A DNA stretch of 64,000 nucleotides from Zhengella sp020637775. Its GTDB lineage: Bacteria > Pseudomonadota > Alphaproteobacteria > Rhizobiales > Rhizobiaceae. The notes beneath the pieces were generated by a model. The model searched no databases, was not told the origin of the DNA, and was given only the letters and a program-made list of their open reading frames with translations. Where the stretch lies: NCBI RefSeq assembly GCF_041397485.1, contig NZ_JAWKWO010000007.1:4259-68258 (forward strand), given 5' to 3'. Numbering within the stretch: position 1 is the stretch's first letter; each line of letters starts with the position of its first letter. A program made the position numbers and the translations under genes. This document shows, piece after piece, positions 18,687 through 26,644 of this stretch.

Positions 18687-18940
18687 CTTAACTCGCTCCA
18701 GCGGGTCATGGCAAGATCGACATAGGCCGGATCGATATCGAGCCCGCGGAAGACCCTGCCCACGCGTTCCGCCGCGATCAGGCTGGTGCCCGAACCGAGG
18801 AAGATATCGAGCACCAGTTCGCCTTGCTTTGTGACGTCGCAGATCGCATATGCGACCATGGTGTTACTTAGCGGGTCGCCAATGTCCGCTTCCCACCCCA
18901 GTTGCAGACGTTGAGCGTTGCCGACGTGAATGACCGAAAT
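18687..18940 (-). pseudogene. DNA methyltransferase (N4/N6 type), C-terminal fragment cut by IS21
   Basis: The minus strand encodes DPLSNTMVAYAICDVTKQG, then LVLDIFLGSGTSLIAAERVG and GLDIDPAYVDLAMTRW. This is the C-terminal part of an adenine/cytosine-N4 methyltransferase, with the S-adenosylmethionine-binding FLGSGT loop. The frame is open upstream to a stop near 18973, but the catalytic DPPY-type motif is not there, so the N-terminal half is missing. The 3' end runs into the IS21 repeat. Methyltransferases of this kind often sit beside DUF3489-DUF2924-recombinase operons on mobile elements, so it is probably a remnant of the same element. Confidence 0.7.
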
Positions 18941-19088
18941 GGCGGCGCAAAACTGCCGTTGACTGCCGGTTCAAATCCGGTTGCCGTTTGCCTGTTTCCA
19001 TCAACTGATTGTCGATTCTTCGACTGGACTTCTCGTGCAAAGGAAGCGGTAGTATTAACACGTCAAACCGCACATGGCGGCTGACTGT

Positions 19089-19148
19089 GCCCGCACCGCG
19101 GGCTTCACTCAGTGCAAAACCGGTTAATCCGGTTTCTCAAACTGAGTG
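19089..19148 (+). promoter_or_regulatory. Two adjacent hairpins over the leader of the recombinase operon
   Basis: The first is GCCCGC-ACC-GCGGGC at 19089-19103. The second is nested: outer arms CACTCAGT (19106-19113) and ACTGAGTG (19141-19148), enclosing an inner perfect stem AAACCGG-TTAAT-CCGGTTT (19117-19135). The outer 3' arm reaches the Shine-Dalgarno (GGAG) of the DUF3489 gene, so folding could hide the ribosome site. As DNA it could be a binding site for a regulator or the recombinase. The structure is seen directly; the role is inference. Confidence 0.55.
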
Positions 19149-19157
19149 GAGAACAGA

Positions 19158-19541
19158 ATGAACACCCATGTCACAGAGAGTAATACCGAGGGCGGCGCAT
19201 CTGCCGCCGTTGCTTCTCATGCAGCCGACGAGCCATCCTGCGAACGTAAGCCAAGTAGAGCGTCCAAGTCGGCCTCAATTGTTCGCCGCAAGCGGGCTGC
19301 AAAGAGCAAGAAAGACCAACTCGTCGCTCTGCTATCGAAACCGAACGGCGCGCGCATCTCAATGATTGTGGAGCGCCTGGGCTGGCAGGCGCACACGGTA
19401 CGGGCGGCACTGTCGGGCCTGCGCAAGCAGGGCATTGAAGTGGCGGCATCAAAGTCGCCGAAGACCGGCGAAACAGTCTACGCGATCGTTGCATCAGCGA
19501 AGGTGGAGGACGCGGACGCCGACGACAGGGCCGTGTCATGA
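19158..19541 (+). CDS. DUF3489 family protein of mobile-element operon
   Basis: A 127-residue protein. The ATG at 19158 follows GGAG by seven bases. The N-terminal half is low-complexity and basic (SKSASIVRRKRAAKSK). The C-terminal half, KKDQLVALLSKPNGARISMI through the VRAALSGLRKQGI segment, is a small winged-helix-like DUF3489 fold. It is typically encoded with a DUF2924 protein and a serine recombinase, and a DNA-binding accessory role is plausible but not established. It overlaps the next gene by 4 bases (ATGA). Confidence 0.8.
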   Translation: MNTHVTESNTEGGASAAVASHAADEPSCERKPSRASKSASIVRRKRAAKSKKDQLVALLSKPNGARISMIVERLGWQAHTVRAALSGLRKQGIEVAASKSPKTGETVYAIVASAKVEDADADDRAVS

Positions 19542-19993
19542 GGACAGTTCTGTCATCCTGGGTCGAAGGCGACTTTGCCGCCTTCGATACCATGGATCGC
19601 GACAAATGCATCGAAACCTGGCGAAAGCGGTTCGGTCGGGAGCCTCCAAAATATGTCTCGGTACAGTTCATGCGCCGGGCACTGGTCTATGAGGCTCAGG
19701 TGAAGGCCCAGGGCGGGCTTTCGCCTGCGGTTCGAACAGCGCTCGAGCGGTCCATGAACGATGTTCGAAAATCGAATGGAAAGGCGGGGTCGGGACCGCC
19801 CGTCCCGTCCCAATTGCTGCGACCAGGCACTCAACTTTTCCGCGAATGGAATGGTAGGTCCTATCAGGTGGAAGTGCTGAACGATGGCTTCCGGATGGAC
19901 GGAAAGCGGTACCGATCACTGACTGAGATCGCCCGCAAGATCACCGGCGCCCACTGGTCGGGACCGCGTTTCTTCGGATTGAAAACGTCATGA
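19538..19993 (+). CDS. DUF2924 family protein of mobile-element operon
   Basis: A 151-residue protein whose C-terminal half is diagnostic: REWNGRSYQVEVLNDGF, then KRYRSLTEIARKITG and WSGPRFFGL. That is the DUF2924 core, found next to recombinases on plasmids, phages and islands. The N-terminal half has a predicted helical segment with TWRKRFGREPPKYVSVQFMR. It is translationally coupled on both sides (ATGA overlaps). Function is unknown; help in site recognition by the recombinase is a reasonable guess. Confidence 0.82.
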   Translation: MRTVLSSWVEGDFAAFDTMDRDKCIETWRKRFGREPPKYVSVQFMRRALVYEAQVKAQGGLSPAVRTALERSMNDVRKSNGKAGSGPPVPSQLLRPGTQLFREWNGRSYQVEVLNDGFRMDGKRYRSLTEIARKITGAHWSGPRFFGLKTS

Positions 19994-21657
19994 AGAAGAT
20001 CCGCTGCGCAATCTACACGCGGAAGTCGTCCGAAGAGGGTCTTGAGCAGGAGTTCAACTCGCTCCATGCCCAGCGTGAAGCCTGTGTGTCCTACATCGCC
20101 AGTCAGAAACATGAAGGCTGGGTGCTGTTGCCGGATCACTATGACGATGGCGGCATATCCGGCGGCACGCTCGAACGGGCCGGACTGCAGCGACTGCTGC
20201 GCGATGTCGATGAAGGACTGGTCGACCAGATCGTCGTCTACAAGATTGACCGGTTGACGCGATCGCTGGCCGACTTCGCCAAGCTCGTAGAGCGGCTGGA
20301 TGCAGCAGACGCATCCTTCGTCTCGGTGACACAGTCGTTCAACACCGCAACCAGCATGGGCCGGCTGACACTGAATGTCCTTCGGTCCTTCGCCCAGTTC
20401 GAGCGTGAGGTCACGGCCGAGCGCATCCGCGACAAGATTGCCGCCTCGAAGAAGAAGGGGCTCTGGATGGGTGGCAATGTTCCGCTTGGCTATGAGCCGG
20501 ATGGTCGGACGCTGAAGATGGTCGATGAGGAAGCCAGGACGGTTCGAACCCTGTTCGACCTCTATCTCGAAAAGGGTTCGATCAAGGCGGTCAAACAACA
20601 GGCCGACCGAATGGGGCTGCGAACAAAGGCAAGGACCGGAGTGGGATCGGGAGGCCAGGCCGCCGGCGAGGTGCCCTTCGGGCGAGGCCATATCTATTAC
20701 ATCCTGGCCAATCCGATCTATGCGGGACGCATCCGCCATCGCGATCAGGTCCACGATGGCCAGCAACCCGCGATCATCGACCCCGCCGTCTTCGACGATG
20801 TGCAGCAGCGCCTGAAGGAAACTGCGGGGCGGGAAAGAGGGCGATCAGCATCGGGATCGATACCATCGCCGCTTGCCGGCAAGCTGTTCGATGAGACCGG
20901 AGATCGTCTGACAGCGACCCACGCCAACAAGAAAGGCAGGCGGTATCGCTACTATGTCTCGAACCGCATGGTTGTCGGCCAAGGCAACACGGACATATCG
21001 ACAGCGGCAAGCGGATGGCGATTGCCGGCAAAACAGCTGGAAGAGCATCTGGCTTCCGCCATCCAAACCCATCTGCGCAATCGCCTGCCGGTCGATCTCC
21101 TGATCGACGCCTCCCCTGATGACATCGGGCGCATTCGCAATCTGCTCGACGATGCCGCGCCAGACAAATCGAAACGCCCCCCGGAAGCTGCCCTGCCCTG
21201 CATTGCACGAGTAACGATTGCTCCGGGCAGCATCGAACTCGTCCTCAACCACGAAGCCGTCGCAGACTGTCTCGCCATCGGACCCGCATCGATCAATTCC
21301 GATGCGCTGTCCTTCTCCATCCCGTTCCAGTTTCGCAAGCGCGGTGTCGAAACCAAACTGATCATCGGAAGCGGCCAGAGTCGAGCCGTCGACAGCACGC
21401 TGATCCGCAGCATCGCCATGGCGCATCAATATTACGATGCCATCAAGCAGGGTCAGACCTTCGAGGAAATCGCAACATCGGAGAACCTCTCGAAGCGCCG
21501 CATCCTCCAGGTGATCGACCTCGCCTTCCTTGCGCCCGACATCGTCAGGTCAATCATGCAGGGTGATCAGCCGATCGGCCTGACCGCCAAGTGGCTCGGC
21601 CAGAATCCGCTGCCGTCGGATTGGCAGGCGCAGCGCCGCATCGTCGCCACGCTCTAA
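19990..21657 (+). CDS. Large serine recombinase
   Basis: A 555-residue site-specific recombinase. The N-terminal resolvase domain has the YxRxS motif (YTRKSS, Ser13 the likely nucleophile), QREAC, DDGGISGGTLERAGLQRLL and KIDRLTRS. The central recombinase domain includes VPLGYEPDGR and ILANPIYAGRIRHRDQ. The C-terminal half is variable, with a final helix-turn-helix-like ENLSKRRILQVIDLAFLAPDI. Large serine recombinases integrate or excise elements, often directionally. It is the last gene of the operon and faces tRNA-Gln across a repeat block. It looks intact and is a candidate to mobilise this segment. Confidence 0.9.
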   Translation: MKKIRCAIYTRKSSEEGLEQEFNSLHAQREACVSYIASQKHEGWVLLPDHYDDGGISGGTLERAGLQRLLRDVDEGLVDQIVVYKIDRLTRSLADFAKLVERLDAADASFVSVTQSFNTATSMGRLTLNVLRSFAQFEREVTAERIRDKIAASKKKGLWMGGNVPLGYEPDGRTLKMVDEEARTVRTLFDLYLEKGSIKAVKQQADRMGLRTKARTGVGSGGQAAGEVPFGRGHIYYILANPIYAGRIRHRDQVHDGQQPAIIDPAVFDDVQQRLKETAGRERGRSASGSIPSPLAGKLFDETGDRLTATHANKKGRRYRYYVSNRMVVGQGNTDISTAASGWRLPAKQLEEHLASAIQTHLRNRLPVDLLIDASPDDIGRIRNLLDDAAPDKSKRPPEAALPCIARVTIAPGSIELVLNHEAVADCLAIGPASINSDALSFSIPFQFRKRGVETKLIIGSGQSRAVDSTLIRSIAMAHQYYDAIKQGQTFEEIATSENLSKRRILQVIDLAFLAPDIVRSIMQGDQPIGLTAKWLGQNPLPSDWQAQRRIVATL

Positions 21658-21703
21658 ATTCTCAGACAATCCTATTTGACGACCGCATCGGCACTCGATG
21701 GTT

Positions 21704-22080
21704 CGCCGATGCAGGTTTGGCAAACTGTCAGTCCCGAAATCGCCGACAGAGACTTCTGCCGATTCAGCGGCGATTTGCGGATCGAAATGCAGTCTCTGTT
21801 TCCAGACGCTAGGACTAACCCGCTGAAACAACACAGCTATCTTGCGTAAAAACCGGAAACGCCGTTTTGCAGAGGGTGGTTGGCTGAGCATTCTGGAAAC
21901 AAACTTCGACTTACCATCGCGAACCAGTCTCTGCAGACCAAATTTGACACCAACATACGAACAATCGCCGATGCACCCGCGATGCGCTTTCTGCAAACTG
22001 TCAGCCCCGAAATGCCCGACAGAGACTTTCGGCGATTCTGGCCCCGTTTCCGGGCCAAAACACAGTCTCTGTTTGTTCAA
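21704..22080. repeat. Two diverged direct repeats with internal inverted arms, downstream of the recombinase
   Basis: Copy A (about 21704-21806) and copy B (about 21966-22080) share CGCCGATGCA, then GCAAACTGTCAG, CCCGAAAT and ACAGAGACT, and end with AGTCTCTGTTT, about 262 bases apart. In each copy ACAGAGACT (21746-21754; 22019-22027) is the inverse of AGTCTCTGT (21791-21799; 22064-22072). In copy B a smaller hairpin, TGGCCC/GGGCCA, sits inside. A third CAGTCTCTG occurs near 21925. No gene is supported here; the open frame on the minus strand merely translates the two repeats. These could be recombinase or transposon-end sites. Confidence 0.6.
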
Positions 22081-22153
22081 GAAGGCCACATGCCTTTGAT
22101 TTCTCGCCGCTATTTCATGAGAAAGAAGAGCAATATCAATAGCTTAGACTTGG

Positions 22154-22227
22154 TGGCTGGGGAACCTGGATTCGAACCAGGACTAACGGAGTCAGAGTCC
22201 GCGGGTCTACCGTTAACCTATTCCCCA
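22154..22227 (-). tRNA. tRNA-Gln (CTG)
   Basis: A full cloverleaf on the minus strand: acceptor TGGGGAA/TTCCCCA, anticodon arm GCGGA-CTCTGAC-TCCGT with anticodon CTG, T-arm CTGG-TTCGAATC-CCAG and an encoded CCA. Its 3' end points left toward the mobile segment, the usual side for islands that integrate into tRNA genes. Confidence 0.95.
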
Positions 22228-22480
22228 AAGCCGTTCCGGCATGCCGCAGGCGGTGACTGCGATCCGGATGGGCGTCGTTTTACCCATGGCTGACAAATAG
22301 TCAACCCTCCCCCGGCAAACAAGTCCGTCAATTTGTGCCGGCGCTTTCGCAGCCCGGCGAAGGAATTTCCTTTGTGAACCGGCGAAGGGCTGGTAACGTG
22401 TTTCCAACATGTAACGAAAAGCGTCTGCTGCGACGCCCGATCCAGGGGCTGTATCGCGCGGCGCGACAAGGACAAGACCC

Positions 22481-23933
22481 GTGAAAGACCCCGAAGACGG
22501 CCGGAATCCGGCCAGCAATGGGGCGTCCGGGGAGAATGGCGGCCAGAAGCACCGCCCGGATTCCCCGTGCGACGGCAAGAAACGCCGCCGCAGGCCGCGC
22601 AAGCGAAAGGCCGCTGCGCAACAACCCGACGCCCGGAATCCCGCCACTGCGGCGGCAGACGGAGACATGCCCAAACGCAAGCGCAAGCGCCGCCGTGGCC
22701 GGCGCAAGCCTTTCGTGCGGGGCAGCGAATCCCGCGCTGGCGCCGTCAGCGAAAAGGCCGCAGGCCCCTCCGAAAGCAACACGCAGCCCCCGGAGCCAAG
22801 CGAGCCGCCATTACGGCCGCGCCGGGCGGAAGCCCATCATCAGGCGCATACGGCCGCGCGCACTGCCAACGGACAGCGCCATGCGCATGACATGCCGGCA
22901 ACGCTGCGCGGCAATCCCGGCGACTCACCCGCCCATGCAGCGCTCGATCTGGGCACCAACAATTGCCGTCTGCTGATGCGCATCGCCCACCCGGCCCGGC
23001 CAGTTCCGCGTCGTGGACGCCTTCTCGCGCATCGTCCGCCTTGGCGAAGGCCTGTCGGCGTCGGGCCGCCTGTCCGAGGCCGCCATGGACCGGGCCGTGG
23101 AGGCCTTGCAGGTCTGTGCGGCAAAGCTCAAGGCGCGCCGGGTCAGGAGGGCCAGGCTGATCGCCACGGAGGCGTGCCGCGCGGCCGCGAACGGGGCTGA
23201 ATTCATCGAGCGGGTGCGCCGGGAAACCGGGCTGAAGCTCGAAATCGTCAATCGCGAGACGGAGGCGCGGCTGGCCGTTTCCGGCTGCGGGACGCTGGTG
23301 GAGCGCAACACGCCGGGCGCCGTGCTTTTCGACATCGGCGGCGGCTCGTCCGAAATCGCGCTGATCGACATTCCCGGCCGGCGTTCGCCGCACCTGGCCC
23401 ATCATATCGTGTCCTGGACCTCGCTGCCCGTCGGGGTGGTCTCGCTTGCAGAACGCTTTGGCGGGAAGGATGTGACGCGCGACATTTTCGAAGCCATGGT
23501 CAGCGACGTGTCGGCCATGATCGCATCGTTCGACGGGCGCGACCGGCTGGCGCATCTGTCGGGCGATACGCGCTTCCACCTGCTCGGCACTTCGGGCACG
23601 GTGACGACGCTGGCCGGCGTGTTCCTGGAACTAGAGCGCTATGACCGGCGGCGGATCGACGGCATCTGGCTCAATTCGGGCGATGTCAGCGCGATGACAG
23701 AGCGCCTGCTCGGCTGGGATTTCGCCACCCGCATGGCAAATCCGTGCATCGGCGCCGACCGCGCCGACCTTGTGCTGGCCGGCTGCGCGATCCTGGAAGC
23801 GATTCGCCGGGCATGGCCGTCGGAGCGCCTGCGGGTGGCGGACCGGGGCCTGCGCGAAGGCATACTGACCGAACTGATGGCGCGCGACGGCGTCTGGCGG
23901 CGGCGCAACCGCCCCCGCCCTGGAGGCACCTGA
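22481..23933 (+). pseudogene. ppx: Exopolyphosphatase/GppA-family phosphatase, frameshifted
   Basis: The gene starts at a GTG (22481), encodes an Arg/Lys-rich N-terminal extension of about 130 residues (GKKRRRRPRKRK, PKRKRKRRRGRRK), then enters the Ppx/GppA fold at ALDLGTNNCRLLM. At 22991-23002 the frame is lost. One extra base in the C/G run (CCCGGCCCGGCC) moves the rest into the next frame, which continues as QFRVVDAFSRIVRLGEGL, LFDIGGGSSEIALI and LLGTSGTVTTLAGV to the normal end. Ppx/GppA enzymes hydrolyse polyphosphate or (p)ppGpp. Everything except the one base looks sound, so a sequence error or a recent mutation is likely. It lies just before rlmE. Confidence 0.85.
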
Positions 23934-23937
23934 CACG

Positions 23938-24675
23938 ATGGCGAAAACAACAAAGGGCAGCGGCAACCAGCCGCGCATGCTCAAGACACGGGTGAAGAAG
24001 AAGCGCGGCCTGAAAAACTCGTCGCGGCGCTGGATCGAGCGCCAGCTCAACGACCCCTACGTGCACAAGGCACGGCAGGAGGGGTACCGTTCGCGCGCCG
24101 CCTTCAAGCTGCTGGAGATCGACGAACGCTATCACCTGCTCAAGCCGGGGCAGAAGGTGATCGATCTCGGCGCGGCGCCGGGCGGCTGGTGCCAGGTGGC
24201 GGGCAAGATCGTCGGCTCGGACGAGGCGCAGCCCAGCGTCGTGGGTATCGACTATCTGGAAATGGACCCGGTGCCGGGCGCGATCATCCTGCAAAAGGAC
24301 TTCCTGGACGACGACGCCCCTGCCCTGCTGATGGAGACGCTGGGCGGCGCGCCCGATCTGGTGATTTCGGACATGGCCGCGCCCACCACCGGCCACCGCA
24401 AGACAGACCACATCCGCACCCAGCACCTGTGCGAGGTGGCCGCTGATTTCGCCATCCGGGTGCTGCGGCCGGGCGGGCACTTCCTGGCCAAGACCTTCCA
24501 GGGCGGAACCGAAAACCAGCTTCTCGACATGCTGAAAAGGAATTTCCGTTCCGTCCACCACGTCAAGCCGGCGGCCAGCCGTGCCGAAAGCGTGGAACTC
24601 TACCTGCTGGCGCGCGATTTCAAGGGCCGGGTCATCGGGGATGGCGACGAGGCGGACGGCACGGACGCGGCCTGA
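23938..24675 (+). CDS. rlmE: 23S rRNA (uridine-2'-O)-methyltransferase RlmE (FtsJ/RrmJ)
   Basis: A 245-residue FtsJ-type methyltransferase that modifies a uridine of the 23S rRNA A-loop on the large subunit. The catalytic K-D-K-E set is visible: SRAAFKLLEI (Lys), VIDLGAAPGGWCQVA (the methionine-binding motif), VISDMAAPTTGHRKTDHIRT (Asp), FLAKTFQGG (Lys) and AESVELYLLARDF (Glu). A Lys-rich N-terminal extension (RVKKKRGLKNSSRRW) is normal for alphaproteobacteria. It follows ppx by four bases. Its last 76 bases overlap the 3' end of the convergent transporter gene. Confidence 0.95.
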   Translation: MAKTTKGSGNQPRMLKTRVKKKRGLKNSSRRWIERQLNDPYVHKARQEGYRSRAAFKLLEIDERYHLLKPGQKVIDLGAAPGGWCQVAGKIVGSDEAQPSVVGIDYLEMDPVPGAIILQKDFLDDDAPALLMETLGGAPDLVISDMAAPTTGHRKTDHIRTQHLCEVAADFAIRVLRPGGHFLAKTFQGGTENQLLDMLKRNFRSVHHVKPAASRAESVELYLLARDFKGRVIGDGDEADGTDAA

Positions 24676-26060
24676 ATCGCGGTGTGGCGGCGGTGGCCGC
24701 TCATGTCCGCGCCGGTTTCGCCGGGCAGTCGCAGGAAAGGCAGTACGGCGCTGGCCGCCACCAGTCCGACAAGGATGAATGCCGCGGCAAAGGCGGTCGA
24801 ATCGAAACCGTTGCCGGTGATCGAGCCGGTTGCTTCGAGGACCAGGCCGGCCAGCGCCACACCGAGCGCAATGGCGACCTGCTGATTGACCGAGGACATG
24901 GCGGTGGCCTGGGCGGCCTGTTCCGGTTTGAGGCCGGAAAAGGTGAGCGCCGAGGCGGAGGTGAAGAAGAGCGACCGCGCCAGGCCGCCGGCAAGCAGGA
25001 CACTGACAAGGACAAGCCACGGCGTGCCCTGCGTGAAGAGCGCGCTGGCGGCAATGATGGCGGCCGAAGCCAGGATGGCGAGGACAATGGTCGTGCGGAA
25101 GCCGAGCGCGCGCAGGATGGGCGCGGCGGCGAATTTCATGACCAGTGCGCCGCCCGCGCCTGCAAAGGTGACCATGCCGGACTGGAAGGCGCTCATGCCG
25201 AAGGACAACTGGAACAGCAGCGGCAGCAGGAAGGGCGTTGCGCCCGACCCGATGCGAAACAGCAGAAGGCCGGTGATCGTGGCGCGGAAGGCCGGTTCGC
25301 GAAACAGGGTCAGGTCAAGCAGCGGCGCCGGGCTGCGCCGGGCGTGGCGCACATAGAGCACACCGGAGAGGATGCCCGCGGCAAGCGCTGCCATCCCGAC
25401 CACGGGGGGCAGGGCCGGCAGTGAAATGACAGACAGGCCGAAGACGACACCGGAGGCGGCCACGCCGGCCAGAAGGAAACCCTTCCAGTCAATCCGGCCG
25501 GCGTCGTGCCTGTCGGTTTCCGGCAGGTATCGGCCGGCCAGCACAATTCCGGCAAGGCCGATCGGGATGTTGATGAGAAAGATCCAGTGCCAGGAAAACC
25601 AGGTGGTGATGAAACCGCCAAGCGGCGGACCGGCAAAGGGACCGAACAGGGCGGGAATCGTCAGCCAGGCCATGGCATTGACGAGATCCTCCTTGCGTGT
25701 CGCGCGTACGAGGATCAGGCGGGCAATCGGCGTCATCATCGCCCCGCCCATGCCCTGCAGGAAACGGGCAGCCACGAAGGCGCCCAGCGACCCGGCAATG
25801 GCGCAGGCCAGCGACCCCAGCATGAAGACAGCGATGGCCATGCGGAAGACGCGGCGCGCGCCGAAGCGGTCTGCCATGAAGGCACTGACCGGAATGAAGA
25901 TGGCCAGCGAGACCAGATAGGCCGTCAGCGCCAGTTTCAGGGCTACCGGACTGGTGCCCAGATCGGCGGCGATCACCGGCAAGGCGGTGGCGATGACGGT
26001 GGAATCCATGTTCTCCATGAACAGCGCGACCGCCAGGATCATGGGCAGCATTCGGTTCAC
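24600..26060 (-). CDS. MFS transporter, DHA2-type drug exporter
   Basis: A 486-residue major facilitator with about 13-14 hydrophobic segments, the size of the DHA2 (EmrB/QacA) group. The first helix, LAVALFMENMDSTVIATALP, carries the group's conserved acidic residue and 'ALP' ending. RFGARRVF and the RFLQGMGGAMMTPIARL block match the A and C motifs. It likely exports drugs or other hydrophobic compounds by proton antiport. The tail converges on rlmE with a 76-base overlap, so its last 25 residues are constrained by two genes. It is not obviously linked to neighbours. Confidence 0.85.
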   Translation of the reverse strand: MNRMLPMILAVALFMENMDSTVIATALPVIAADLGTSPVALKLALTAYLVSLAIFIPVSAFMADRFGARRVFRMAIAVFMLGSLACAIAGSLGAFVAARFLQGMGGAMMTPIARLILVRATRKEDLVNAMAWLTIPALFGPFAGPPLGGFITTWFSWHWIFLINIPIGLAGIVLAGRYLPETDRHDAGRIDWKGFLLAGVAASGVVFGLSVISLPALPPVVGMAALAAGILSGVLYVRHARRSPAPLLDLTLFREPAFRATITGLLLFRIGSGATPFLLPLLFQLSFGMSAFQSGMVTFAGAGGALVMKFAAAPILRALGFRTTIVLAILASAAIIAASALFTQGTPWLVLVSVLLAGGLARSLFFTSASALTFSGLKPEQAAQATAMSSVNQQVAIALGVALAGLVLEATGSITGNGFDSTAFAAAFILVGLVAASAVLPFLRLPGETGADMSGHRRHTAIQAASVPSASSPSPMTRPLKSRASR

Positions 26061-26099
26061 GGAACTGTTTTCCTTTCAGAAACCGCCGGCAGGCGGCGG

Positions 26100-26636
26100 T
26101 CAGGCTGCCGGACGCGACAGGCGGGCAGCGAGCCAGTTTTCAAGCTGCGCGGCCTCGGCCGGCAGTTCGTTTCGCGCCGAGCCGGTCATGGCCCGCCAGT
26201 CGGGCAGATAGGCCTCGCGCACGACGGTCAGGACCGGGATGTCCAGTTCGCAGGCCTTTTCGAAGACGGCGCGGAAGCCGCGCCCTTCCGCTTCGTCCTT
26301 GCCGAAGCGGTTGACGATGACGAGATCGGGGCGGGCTTCCATCGCCACCAGAAGCGGGCCGACAGCGCCGGCCAGCGCGGCGGAATCAAGCCGGCAGCCC
26401 CTGGCGGCAGTCCCGAGATCCTGCGAAATGCCGGTGGCGGCGCCGCATGCGACATCGACCAGAACCATCGCATCGCCTTGGTCCGCGGCCTGCACGTGGC
26501 CGATGACGGCAAGGCCGCGGCCAGCCAATTGCGCGGCCAGGCCGGTCAGGAGCGTGTCAGGGTCCACGCCCCTGGGCGCCACGATGGCCGCAACGGGAAA
26601 GCCTGTCTCGTCCATCGTGTCCACCGCCTCCTGCAT
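26100..26636 (-). CDS. DUF2478 family protein
   Basis: A 178-residue cytoplasmic protein with a nucleotide-binding-like fold. Typical DUF2478 features are GISQDLGTAARGCRLD in the middle, DLVIVNRFGKDEAEGRGFR, and IPVLTVVREAYLPDW near the end. Some members of this family are encoded near molybdate or nitrogen-fixation genes and bind nucleotides, but the function is not settled. It lies 8 bases after the acyl-CoA dehydrogenase gene on the same strand and 39 bases before the MFS gene, so the three may be co-transcribed. Confidence 0.75.
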   Translation of the reverse strand: MQEAVDTMDETGFPVAAIVAPRGVDPDTLLTGLAAQLAGRGLAVIGHVQAADQGDAMVLVDVACGAATGISQDLGTAARGCRLDSAALAGAVGPLLVAMEARPDLVIVNRFGKDEAEGRGFRAVFEKACELDIPVLTVVREAYLPDWRAMTGSARNELPAEAAQLENWLAARLSRPAA

Positions 26637-26644
26637 GGCGTGCC

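Noticed and set aside
21550..22089. A 179-codon minus-strand frame with two similar segments (KQRLCFGPETGPESP and KQRLHFDPQIAAESA)
   Set aside because: The internal repeat is just the DNA direct repeat translated twice, and it overlaps the end of the recombinase; no start context or family.
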